Assembly: GCA_959018045.1 (NCBI GenBank) | Contig: CAUEJN010000064.1 | Span: 1 to 6,450 of the forward strand | DNA from: an uncultured Butyricicoccus sp. | Lineage (GTDB): Bacteria > Bacillota > Clostridia > Oscillospirales > Butyricicoccaceae | Length of the DNA: 6,450 nucleotides | Direction of reading: 5' to 3' | Made by a program: the position numbers and the translations under genes | Shown here: positions 1 to 6,179 of the stretch, in pieces | Numbering within the stretch: the stretch's first letter is position 1 | How the letters are laid out: the number at the start of each line of letters is the position of its first letter | The notes under the pieces: model-generated | Told to the model about the DNA's origin: nothing | The model's database searches: none | Seen by the model: only the letters and a program-made list of their open reading frames with translations

Positions 1-67
1 GCTCTGCCCTGAGAACCCGCAAACCTTTGAAAAGGTTTGATCCAAACTTCAATTATGGGTGCGGTGC
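1..67 (-). repeat. Stop-codon-anchored dispersed repeat, left copy
   Basis: Positions 1-50 are a perfect reverse complement of 6196-6245 (50 of 50 bases). Read on the minus strand, the similarity continues from position 50 up to the TAA of the LTA synthase family gene: both copies read TAAGCACCGCA immediately after the last sense codon, followed by a few diverged bases and then the identical core. The core includes a stem of 8-9 bp (20-39, CAAACCTT paired with AAGGTTTG) and half of a second hairpin cut off by the window edge. The same element therefore sits in the same orientation relative to the upstream gene in both places. Its position suggests a 3'-UTR, RNA-processing or termination role, which is inference. 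No transposase is adjacent. Confidence 0.9.
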
Positions 68-2014
68 TTAATTTTCAACCGCCGGTGCGTCCTGATAGTT
101 CTTACCAAACAGCAAATCATATTGCAGCACCCACTGTTTTTCATACATCTCCTGCTGTTCCGGGGTCATCTCCGCATCTCGGGTATATGTTCCATCCGGT
201 TCCACCGTCGTACCCAGAGTTCTCGCGCGGTACAAATCCAGTTCCTCGCGCAGCAAGTCAAAGTATGCGGGCTGATCTAAACCATACAGGTCGTCCGTCA
301 CGGTCGTGATCTGATACGCTGCAATCGTGCCCAAATCGACCGGTTCCTTCCAGTAGTTGCTCCAGATGAGCAGCGGAGTCTGATGGACACGCGGGTCGTT
401 TGCGTCCTCCGAGCCGTAGCCAGTCGCGCTGTAAATGTTCATGCCGTTGCCGATGGGGTTATAGTGGTCGCCCCACATGACCAGAATGACCGGCTCATCT
501 ACCGTATCAAAGTAATCGGTCAGCATGCCCCACATGGCGTCAGTCTCACGCACGCCGGTTGCAAAGTCCTCCAGACAGCCGATGGTGTAGTCGGTCACGC
601 CCTCGGGTGCGCTGGTCACATGCACGCGCTCGTTATCCGGGTAGTTCTCCGGGGTGTAAGCGAGGTGGTTCTGGATGGTCACCGCGTGCAAAAACAGCGG
701 GGTATCCGCGTCCTTGTTCTCAAAGGCGCTGATAATCTGTCGGCCGGTCTCGGCCTCGGTCACCAGACCGCCCTCCCAGTCGCACGGACGCTTGCGCTCG
801 GGGTCGGTCATGTCCTCCAGGCTGATGAAGTCGTCAAAACCGAGATCGGCATAGGCTTCCTCTCGGTTCCAGTACTTGCCGTAATAACCGTGGATGGCCA
901 AAGTGTCATAGCCCTCGGTCTTGCGGAAGGATGCAATGGAGGCCGTGGGGCCGTGGATGTACTCAACGTAGGGCTTGCACGAGCTGGGCAGGTATTCCAT
1001 CGAAAAGCCGGTCAGCGCTTCGCACTCTACGTCGCAGGTGCCGCCGCCAAAGCGCGGCGAATAGCACTTACCGTATGCCATTTCGTTTTTAGTGCGCTGG
1101 ATGTTGGGGGTCAGCTCCTGATCGTAGGTCACGCCGTGTACTTCTGAAGGATCCCAGAAGGCCTCGGCCTGAATGTAGATGACGGTCGGCTTTTTGACCG
1201 TGCCGTCACCCTTAGCCGCGTAGCTCGCTGCAAAGTACGGGTCGGAATCGCCCGTGCCGTTTACCACCTGCTGCACGCGCTCGGCGCTGTATCCCTCGGG
1301 TGCGTCCACCTGCATGACCTGCATATTGGTAAAAAATGCGGTCACCAAGCTGTAATTTCGATAATAGCGATCCTGCATCCAGGCATCGGGCGAGATGTAC
1401 AGGATGTCCTGTGTGACATGCTGCTGCAAGAACACGCCGAACACCATGGCGATGGCACCCACGAGCGGTACCACGCTGCGCACAATCCAGCGCACCCAGC
1501 CAAAGCGCAGGCGCGGCAGGAAGCAGGATACCAGCGTCAGCAGGAGCAGTACGACCGCTGCGCCGCACATGGATTTGGTCACCCACAGGTTGACCTTACC
1601 CGCCACGTCAAAGGCCTCGCTCGCCTGTGCGAAGTCCCACGGCAGGAAGGGCTCGCCGCGCAGCTGCAATTTATAATAGCAGATGAGGGCCGGGACGCAC
1701 AGGAAGATCGACGTACACACGACCGCAGCCGGTGCACGGTTTGTCAGTCCCAGAAAGAAGAAATAGACGAGTGTCAGGAACACCCAGCCCACAAACCAGG
1801 CCGCACGGTGCCACCACAGGCTCTCTACCCAGAAAAACTGATACTGAAAAATCTGGTCTTCAATCTGAATCCAGGTGGCGCACAGCGTGATGACCGCCGC
1901 CGCCAGCGGGCCAAACAGCCAATGGCACCAGCTGGGCAGCATCGGTCTGCGCACAGACACCCGCCTGTATGCGGACGAACGGGTGCCCAACTTTGATTTT
2001 GCTATGGTTTCCAT
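68..2014 (-). CDS. LTA synthase family membrane phosphoglycerol transferase (sulfatase fold)
   Basis: A 648-residue polytopic enzyme of the LtaS/MdoB alkaline-phosphatase superfamily, which moves glycerol-phosphate units from phosphatidylglycerol onto a glycolipid or glycan outside the membrane. About five hydrophobic segments lie near residues 32-48, 71-90, 95-113, 149-166 and 178-197, followed by the extracellular catalytic domain (about 275-590). Visible active-site equivalents are E284 in IYIQAEAF, nucleophile T326 in FGGGTCDVE, the HGYYGKYWNR block (375-384), H450 in TIQNH and D516/H517 in MWGDH; these match the metal ligands and catalytic threonine of LtaS. Length fits the family (about 600-650). 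The ATG is preceded by a GAGGAGA ribosome binding site about 9 bases upstream. The C-terminal tail (about 600-648) is hydrophilic. It appears monocistronic. The exact polymer (lipoteichoic acid, another glycerophosphate polymer or a glycan decoration) cannot be decided from sequence, so no symbol is given. Confidence 0.93.
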   Translation of the reverse strand: METIAKSKLGTRSSAYRRVSVRRPMLPSWCHWLFGPLAAAVITLCATWIQIEDQIFQYQFFWVESLWWHRAAWFVGWVFLTLVYFFFLGLTNRAPAAVVCTSIFLCVPALICYYKLQLRGEPFLPWDFAQASEAFDVAGKVNLWVTKSMCGAAVVLLLLTLVSCFLPRLRFGWVRWIVRSVVPLVGAIAMVFGVFLQQHVTQDILYISPDAWMQDRYYRNYSLVTAFFTNMQVMQVDAPEGYSAERVQQVVNGTGDSDPYFAASYAAKGDGTVKKPTVIYIQAEAFWDPSEVHGVTYDQELTPNIQRTKNEMAYGKCYSPRFGGGTCDVECEALTGFSMEYLPSSCKPYVEYIHGPTASIASFRKTEGYDTLAIHGYYGKYWNREEAYADLGFDDFISLEDMTDPERKRPCDWEGGLVTEAETGRQIISAFENKDADTPLFLHAVTIQNHLAYTPENYPDNERVHVTSAPEGVTDYTIGCLEDFATGVRETDAMWGMLTDYFDTVDEPVILVMWGDHYNPIGNGMNIYSATGYGSEDANDPRVHQTPLLIWSNYWKEPVDLGTIAAYQITTVTDDLYGLDQPAYFDLLREELDLYRARTLGTTVEPDGTYTRDAEMTPEQQEMYEKQWVLQYDLLFGKNYQDAPAVEN

Positions 2015-2060
2015 GAATTTTGTCTCCTCAGAATACGCAGGGCTTTACATAGTTTTTACT

Positions 2061-2069
2061 ATTATATCA
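2061..2069 (-). promoter_or_regulatory. Extended -10 promoter of the LTA synthase family gene
   Basis: On the minus strand a perfect TATAAT (2066-2061) is preceded by TGA (2069-2067), giving the TGn extended -10 arrangement. No good -35 hexamer lies 16-18 bases upstream, which fits extended -10 promoters that do not need one. The predicted transcript start is about position 2054, leaving a leader of about 40 bases with the GAGGAGA site. The promoter lies in the 142-base gap behind the LysR gene, so the envelope gene can be transcribed independently of it. Confidence 0.7.
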
Positions 2070-2156
2070 TAGAAACCAGACAAAATTTATGGACAGAAGC
2101 GACGAAAAACAGGGCCTTCCCCAGCCTCGGAATTGGTTTACCGGTCAAATCATGAC

Positions 2157-3023
2157 TCAGAGCGCGTGCAGGCAGTCCTGCCAGATATCCAAAAACAGGT
2201 CGTCGTGCAGATAGACAAAGTTAAACTCCCGGCGGATGTCCAGCCCTTGCAGCGTAAACGATGCCAGACTGCCCGCGTCCAGTTCAGTCTGTGCGACCGG
2301 TGCGTACACAAAGGTCACGCCGATGCCCTGGGTCGCCAGCGATTTGAGCACGGTAAAGTCACTGATCTCCAGCACGCGCACAAAGCTGTCCAGCGTGTGA
2401 TTGCGCTCGTGCAGCACGTCCTCCAAAATCGCGCGCGTGCCCGAACCCTGCTCGCGCACCAGAATGGTCTGGGAAAACAGCTCCTCAAAGGTCACTTCCC
2501 GACCGGCAAAGGGATGATCGGGCGCACACACGCCGAAAAACCGCTCCTGCCGCAGCAGGCGGTGTCCATACTTATCCTTATCGAAAAATCCCTCGACCAG
2601 CGCGAAGTCCAGCTCTCCCTGATCGAGTGCGCGCAGCAGCACTTGCGTATTGTCCACCGCGAGCGACAGTGCGGTCGTCGGGTGCTGGCGCACAAACTGG
2701 CTGATGAGCGGCGCAATGACGTACTCGCCGATGCTCTTGGTCGCACCGACACACAGGCGCACGGGCGCAGGCTCGTTCATCGCCTCGTCCATCTTGCGGC
2801 TGTTATAGGCCAGCGAAGCCGCCATGCGCTTGAGTCGCTCTCCCTCCTCGGTCAGGCGCAGCATCTTGCCCTGATAGACAAACAGGCGGCAGCCGTAATG
2901 CTGCTCCAAAAAGTGAATGTGCTGGGTGACGGCGGGCTGGGTGATGCACAGCCGCTCGGCCGCGCGAGTGTAGTGCATGGTCTCGCATAAGGTCAAAAAA
3001 GTCTGCAAACGATAGTCTAGCAT
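2157..3023 (-). CDS. LysR family transcriptional regulator, CysL/YeiE type
   Basis: A 288-residue LysR-type regulator of normal length. Residues 1-60 form the winged helix-turn-helix, with recognition helix region AAERLCITQPAVTQHI (21-36) and the usual LFVYQGKMLRLTEEGE wing. Residues about 88-288 form the two-lobed effector-binding domain, including CVGATKSIGEYVIAP (91-105), LDFALVEG (138-145) and REQGSGTR (190-197), features I associate with the CysL/YeiE branch. Family members respond to small metabolites and often control sulfur assimilation or the adjacent divergent yeiH gene. Here the divergent neighbour is a yeiH remnant, so the original target may be gone. The ATG has an AGAGAGGAAA ribosome binding site about 7 bases upstream. 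No frameshift or missing domain is seen, so it looks intact. The ligand is not inferable. Confidence 0.93.
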   Translation of the reverse strand: MLDYRLQTFLTLCETMHYTRAAERLCITQPAVTQHIHFLEQHYGCRLFVYQGKMLRLTEEGERLKRMAASLAYNSRKMDEAMNEPAPVRLCVGATKSIGEYVIAPLISQFVRQHPTTALSLAVDNTQVLLRALDQGELDFALVEGFFDKDKYGHRLLRQERFFGVCAPDHPFAGREVTFEELFSQTILVREQGSGTRAILEDVLHERNHTLDSFVRVLEISDFTVLKSLATQGIGVTFVYAPVAQTELDAGSLASFTLQGLDIRREFNFVYLHDDLFLDIWQDCLHAL

Positions 3024-3159
3024 GTGGGTTTCCTCTCTCTACGATGATCTATTTATTTTTCTTATCAATCTACAATAAATTATGATTTCATTTTATCAAC
3101 AATCTGCATCATCATCAAGACCAGATCAAGAAAACCTACCCAAAGGGGGATACATTTAC
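3024..3159. promoter_or_regulatory. AT-rich divergent control region between LysR gene and yeiH remnant
   Basis: This 136-base stretch is far more AT-rich than its surroundings. The heptamer TTATCAA occurs at 3062-3068 and again at 3093-3099, 31 bases apart (about three helical turns), in the spacing expected for paired LysR-type contacts. A minus-strand promoter is plausible: TTGATA, 16 bases, TATTGT, ahead of the LysR gene. On the plus strand TATGAT (3081-3086) could be a -10 for the remnant, but its -35 is poor. The overlap of these sites would allow autoregulation typical of LysR genes. The operator assignment is inference. Confidence 0.45.
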
Positions 3160-3324
3160 ATGGAACGTATCAAACAGCATTTACCCGGTCTGGCGCTCGG
3201 TCTGTCCGAGCACGGCTTCGGCCTGTTTGCCGGTACGGCGGTCAAGGACACGTCCTCGGTCACCGCGGCAGCTTCGGCCTGGGACGGCATGCACCTCGGA
3301 CACAATGCGCTGGGATTGATGTAA
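3160..3324 (+). pseudogene. yeiH: Remnant of YeiH-family putative sulfate exporter gene, internally deleted and truncated
   Basis: A 54-codon frame starts at ATG 3160 behind a strong AAAGGGGGA ribosome binding site (3142-3150). Residues 1-12 (MERIKQHLPGLA) resemble the start of YeiH-family membrane proteins, where an xPGLAL motif precedes the first helix. Residues about 14-52 (LGLSEHGFGLFAGTAVKD, then TSSVTAAASAWDGMH) resemble a segment that in full-length YeiH (about 330-350 residues) lies well past the middle, corresponding to FGxxxGxxVxDTxxVxAA. The intervening membrane helices are missing and the frame ends right after NALGL, where family members continue into a VKxTRTL region. I therefore read it as a gene reduced by an internal deletion plus 3' loss. 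Its divergent placement beside a YeiE/CysL-type LysR gene matches the classic yeiE-yeiH pairing. It is still in frame with intact start signals, so a short peptide may be made. An upstream start at 3082 has no good ribosome binding site. Confidence 0.75.
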
Positions 3325-3346
3325 AAGTCTCCATTCCTGTCGTACC

Positions 3347-3377
3347 GAGGGAGCTTCGGTTCCCTCATACTCTTTTT
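3347..3377 (+). terminator. UUCG-capped terminator behind the yeiH remnant
   Basis: GAGGGAGC (3347-3354) pairs with GTTCCCTC (3359-3366) around a TTCG tetraloop closed by C-G, with one G-U pair. A T-run (3373-3377) follows after six bases. The gap between stem and T-run is longer than ideal, so termination may be partial. It lies 22 bases after the remnant's stop and suits its transcript. Confidence 0.6.
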
Positions 3378-3404
3378 CCGTCCGATTCCCAGCATATAAA
3401 AATT

Positions 3405-3429
3405 GCGCCGTACCGCACGGCGCTTTTTT
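3405..3429 (+). terminator. Strong intrinsic terminator before the phosphofructokinase promoter
   Basis: GCGCCGT (3405-3411) and ACGGCGC (3417-3423) form a 7-bp GC-rich stem with a five-base loop, followed directly by six T residues (3424-3429). An A-run at 3398-3402 precedes the stem, so it might also act weakly on the minus strand. It shields the next promoter, whose -35 begins 12 bases on, from upstream transcription. Confidence 0.85.
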
Positions 3430-3440
3430 CATGCCCGCTT

Positions 3441-3470
3441 TTGACAGTCGTCCTGTGCAAACGGTATAAT
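3441..3470 (+). promoter_or_regulatory. Near-consensus sigma-A promoter of the phosphofructokinase gene
   Basis: A perfect TTGACA (3441-3446) is separated by 18 bases from a perfect TATAAT (3465-3470). The predicted transcript start is about 3477, giving a leader of about 37 bases to the TTG start codon. This is the strongest promoter match in the window. I see no clear operator overlapping it, although a fructose-responsive repressor site cannot be excluded. Confidence 0.88.
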
Positions 3471-3513
3471 AAACCTATCAGTTTTGTCTTGTGTGAAAGA
3501 AGGTCGTTTTTCC

Positions 3514-4428
3514 TTGATCTACACGGTTACCCTCAATCCATCCCTCGACTATTACCTCTCCCTACCCGCCCTGCATCCGGGTACCCTGCATCGCGTGCAG
3601 GATGCCCAGCTGCTGCCCGGCGGAAAGGGTGTCAATGTCGCGATCGTGCTGTCCCGTCTGGGTGTCCCGGTGCGTGCGCTGGGCTTTGCCGCCGGTCACA
3701 CCGGTGCGCTGCTCACCACCCTGCTGCGCGAAATCGGTCTGGACACCGATTTTGTGACCGTCCCGGACGGCATGACCCGACTGAATGTCAAAATCTCCAC
3801 CGAGAGCGAAACCGAGCTCAACGGCGCAGGGCCGGACATCCCATCCGATGCCTTTGACGCACTGCTCTCCAAGATGAACGGACTGGAACCGGACGACATT
3901 CTGGTCTTGTCCGGCTCGGCACCGGCCTCGCTGCCCGCCGATGCGTACAATCAGCTGGCGCAGTGGGCGCAGGCGCGCGGTGCGCACCTCGTTGCCGACA
4001 CGACCGGCCAGAAGCTGACCGATCTGCTGCCCTGCCGTCCCTTCCTCATCAAGCCCAATGCGCTCGAACTGGCCGAGGTCAGCGGTCAGACGGCAGACAC
4101 AGTCGCGGGACGTGCCGCACAGGCGCGGCAGCTGCAAGCACTGGGCGCACGCAATGTGCTGGTGTCCTGCGGTGCCGAGGGCGCGGTGCTGGTCACCGAG
4201 GACGGCGACGTATTGACCGGTCTGGCACCGCAAGGCACGGTGCGCAGCACGGTGGGCGCGGGTGATTCCATGGTCGCCGGGTTCCTCGCGGGCTGGCTGG
4301 GCGGTGGTTCCTACGAGGCCGCTTTGCGGCTGGGACTGTCCGCCGGCAGCGCAACCGCTTTCCGCGACGGTCTGGCCGAGCGCGGCGACATCGACCGCCT
4401 GCTGTCCGAAGCTCACGTCACAGCGTGA
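3514..4428 (+). CDS. fruK: 1-phosphofructokinase (PfkB family), TTG start
   Basis: A 304-residue ribokinase-fold sugar kinase that phosphorylates fructose 1-phosphate to fructose 1,6-bisphosphate with ATP in the cytoplasm. The mature N-terminus IYTVTLNPSLDYY is the conserved opening of FruK-type kinases and places the start at TTG 3514, with AAAGAAGG (3496-3503) ten bases upstream. An earlier TTG at 3484 lies only about 7 bases after the predicted transcript start and has no ribosome binding site. Motifs, numbered from the TTG: GGKGVNVA (36-43), TRLNVKI (88-94, sugar contacts), SGS (133-135), IKPNALEL (179-186) and the ATP/catalytic signature TVGAGDSMVAGF (246-257) with catalytic base D251. 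Length is normal. GDSMVAGF favours FruK over tagatose-6-phosphate kinase (LacC), though the latter cannot be excluded. No fruA transporter or DeoR-type fruR is beside it, so it is a lone gene with its own strong promoter. Confidence 0.88.
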   Translation: MIYTVTLNPSLDYYLSLPALHPGTLHRVQDAQLLPGGKGVNVAIVLSRLGVPVRALGFAAGHTGALLTTLLREIGLDTDFVTVPDGMTRLNVKISTESETELNGAGPDIPSDAFDALLSKMNGLEPDDILVLSGSAPASLPADAYNQLAQWAQARGAHLVADTTGQKLTDLLPCRPFLIKPNALELAEVSGQTADTVAGRAAQARQLQALGARNVLVSCGAEGAVLVTEDGDVLTGLAPQGTVRSTVGAGDSMVAGFLAGWLGGGSYEAALRLGLSAGSATAFRDGLAERGDIDRLLSEAHVTA

Positions 4429-5281
4429 GCGTCAGCCCGTCAAACGCAATTTCATAGCCGTGCGCACGCGCAAACGCGGACATTTCCTCGTGCGGCAGCA
4501 TGTTTTCGTGCGACAAGTGAGTCGCAAAGACATGTCCGCGCGACGTGAGCAAGCCCTGTGCACGCAGACGCGCTGCGGCCTCGGCTACGTCCCGGGCGTT
4601 CATGTGGTCGGTCGGATAGCCGGTCTCGGGCATCAGGCCGTAAGTATGGTCTAAAATCACGCACGCGAACTGTGTCCTGCAATGTTCCAGTGCCTGCCAC
4701 ACATCTTCCCCGAACGCCGGACTGTCTACGCCGTAGAAAATCGCGGTCTGACCGTCTGAAATGAGATACATGCGACTGTCACAGTCGGGTGCATGGTGGG
4801 AGTAAATGCCGGTGACCGTGTACTTTCCGGCAGAAAAAGGCGTGCCGACCTGCACTTCGTGCACGGTCAGGTTGAGTTTTTCCCGTCCGGACGGCGTGGT
4901 CAGGTCGGTGCCCGACTCCTCGCCCTCGAGCCACTGTCCCAGCCGAGTCAGGGAAGCCCCGGAAGCTGCAATCAGCAGGGGCGGCGTATCGGCACAGCCG
5001 TATTCGGGCATGCGCGTGACCAGATGACCGGGGTCGAAGTGGTCGCCGTGCGCGTGGGTGACCAGCAGCGTGCGCACCCGGGTCAAGTCCTTGCCCAGCC
5101 GGTGCGCCGAAGAGACCGCGTCCGCACCGCAGTCGATGAGCAAGTCGTCATTGATGAGCAGCGCCGAACGGGTGCGCAAGTCCTTCCCACCCTGCACGCG
5201 GGCTGCTCGGCAGGTCGGACAACTGCAAAACGGCAGCGGAACTGCGGTCGCTGCACCGGTTCCCAAAAATGTAATCTGCAT
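4418..5281 (-). CDS. PhnP-like metallo-beta-lactamase-fold hydrolase
   Basis: A 287-residue MBL-fold enzyme, probably a metal-dependent cytoplasmic phosphodiesterase. The start is taken at the ATG ending at 5281 (MQITFLGTGAA), with GAGGGGAG about 6 bases upstream; a start 30 bases earlier has no comparable signal and would precede the conserved first strand. Motifs: THAHGDH with H76, H78, D80 and H81; a likely third histidine at H162/H163 (SHHAPDC); the bridging aspartate probably D186 in YGVDSP; and a C-terminal histidine in FATHLSH (255-258). C19, C21 and C24 in FCSCPTC form a Cys cluster like the structural zinc site of PhnP, which hydrolyses cyclic ribose phosphates in phosphonate degradation. 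No phn genes are present, so the substrate is open. Its 3' end overlaps the kinase gene by 11 bases on the opposite strand. Confidence 0.88.
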   Translation of the reverse strand: MQITFLGTGAATAVPLPFCSCPTCRAARVQGGKDLRTRSALLINDDLLIDCGADAVSSAHRLGKDLTRVRTLLVTHAHGDHFDPGHLVTRMPEYGCADTPPLLIAASGASLTRLGQWLEGEESGTDLTTPSGREKLNLTVHEVQVGTPFSAGKYTVTGIYSHHAPDCDSRMYLISDGQTAIFYGVDSPAFGEDVWQALEHCRTQFACVILDHTYGLMPETGYPTDHMNARDVAEAAARLRAQGLLTSRGHVFATHLSHENMLPHEEMSAFARAHGYEIAFDGLTLTL

Positions 5282-5306
5282 GTGCTCTCCCCTCACTTTC
5301 GGGCTC

Positions 5307-5335
5307 AGCATATCACGTTTTTCACCCCTTTACAA
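5307..5335 (-). promoter_or_regulatory. Promoter of the MBL hydrolase gene
   Basis: On the minus strand TTGTAA (5335-5330) and TATGCT (5312-5307) are 17 bases apart, each matching 4 of 6 consensus bases, and the -10 is preceded by TGA, an extended -10. The predicted start near 5300 gives a leader of about 20 bases carrying GAGGGGAG. It lies inside the 88-base divergent gap shared with the amidase gene. I could not identify a convincing plus-strand promoter there. Confidence 0.6.
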
Positions 5336-5356
5336 GCGGCAAACCCGCCAAATCCC

Positions 5357-5363
5357 AGGAGGA
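5357..5363 (+). promoter_or_regulatory. Strong ribosome binding site fixing the amidase start
   Basis: AGGAGGA lies six bases before ATG 5370. It decides the start: the open frame continues upstream to 5058, but that part is antisense to the MBL gene and lacks family similarity. Confidence 0.85.
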
Positions 5364-5369
5364 ATTTTT

Positions 5370-6179
5370 ATGGATACCCGTATCGCCATCGCTCAGATCA
5401 ACGCTTCGTCCGATCCGCAGCAAAATCTGCGCACCGCCGCCCGCATGGCAGCCCAAGCCGCGCAGAAACAGGCGCACCTGCTCATGCTGCCCGAATACAC
5501 CATGACCTACCCCGACCACCGTCTGCCCGACGGCGTTCCCTTCCCCGGTGGTCAGCCGCTGGACGGCGCGTTTGTCAGCGGCCTGCGCGAACTCGCCGCC
5601 GCACACAGGCTGTGGATTACCTGCGGCGTGATCGAACAGACTCCGGACGATCCCAGACCGTATAACACAACGGTCGTGATCTCCGACCAGGGCGAACTGG
5701 TTGCCTCGCACCGTAAGTGCCAGCTCTATGACGCGTTTTCCTATCGCGAATCCGACCATTTCCGTCCGGGTATGTCCCGTTTCACGCCCATTCAGACCCC
5801 TTTCGGCACGTTGGGTCTTATCGTATGCTATGAATTGCGCTATCCTGAGCTTGCACGCTTGCAGGCCATCGAGGGTGCGGAGTTTTTACTGGTCACCGCA
5901 GCTTTTGTCTGCGGCAAGCAGAAGGCGCAGCAGTGGCACACCCTGCTCGCCGCCCGCGCGGTGGAAAATGGATGTTTTGTGCTGGGGTGCAATCATGTGA
6001 AACCACGGGTGTTCCTGGGCGAGAGTTCGGCGTATACGCCCGATGGTCAGACGATTATGGAATGCGGGGATACACCCGAGCTTATAGTTGTGACCTGTGA
6101 TCGGTCGCAGATCAGCACAGTACGGGAGAATTGCCCGGTATTGCGGCAGAGACGAGAGGATTTGTATTCCCTCAAATAA
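5370..6179 (+). CDS. Nitrilase-superfamily carbon-nitrogen hydrolase (amidase)
   Basis: A 269-residue cytoplasmic enzyme of the carbon-nitrogen hydrolase fold, expected to hydrolyse an amide by thioester chemistry. The catalytic triad is visible: E42 in MLPEYTM, K116 in SHRKCQLYD and nucleophile C153 in IVCYELRYPE, with the second conserved glutamate at E127 (YRESDHF). AARAVENGCFVLGCN (194-208) is the usual late-domain segment. Length is normal. The CYELRYPE and KxQLYDAF motifs place it near Nit1/Nit2-type amidases (deaminated glutathione amidase, omega-amidase) rather than true nitrilases or N-carbamoylputrescine amidases, but substrate cannot be assigned. The gene stands alone, divergent from the MBL gene. 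Its stop codon is the first triplet shared with the downstream repeat, and its mRNA probably ends at the terminator at 6375-6418. Confidence 0.92.
   Translation: MDTRIAIAQINASSDPQQNLRTAARMAAQAAQKQAHLLMLPEYTMTYPDHRLPDGVPFPGGQPLDGAFVSGLRELAAAHRLWITCGVIEQTPDDPRPYNTTVVISDQGELVASHRKCQLYDAFSYRESDHFRPGMSRFTPIQTPFGTLGLIVCYELRYPELARLQAIEGAEFLLVTAAFVCGKQKAQQWHTLLAARAVENGCFVLGCNHVKPRVFLGESSAYTPDGQTIMECGDTPELIVVTCDRSQISTVRENCPVLRQRREDLYSLK

Noticed and set aside
383..1147. Plus-strand frame of 254 codons opposite the LTA synthase family gene
   Set aside because: It mirrors the catalytic domain of a well supported gene and has no ribosome binding site or family resemblance.
2100..2150. Terminator behind the LysR gene
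   Set aside because: On the minus strand a run of five T residues follows GGGGAAGGCCCTG, but I could form only a 3-4 bp stem, so no confident call was made.
2133..2990. Long plus-strand frame of 285 codons opposite the LysR gene
   Set aside because: It is antisense to a clear LysR protein, shows no recognisable domain and is the kind of open frame that GC-rich coding DNA produces on the other strand.
3562..4416. Minus-strand frame of 284 codons opposite the phosphofructokinase
   Set aside because: Composition is rich in Gln, Arg and Gly without motifs, and the opposite strand carries all the conserved kinase signatures.
5058..5369. N-terminal extension of the amidase frame
   Set aside because: The extra 104 codons overlap the MBL gene in antisense, precede the conserved first strand, and the AGGAGGA site at 5357-5363 fixes the start at 5370.
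5282..5369. Plus-strand promoter for the amidase
   Set aside because: TTTACA (5329-5334) resembles a -35, but no acceptable -10 lies 16-18 bases downstream; other hexamer pairs were equally poor.
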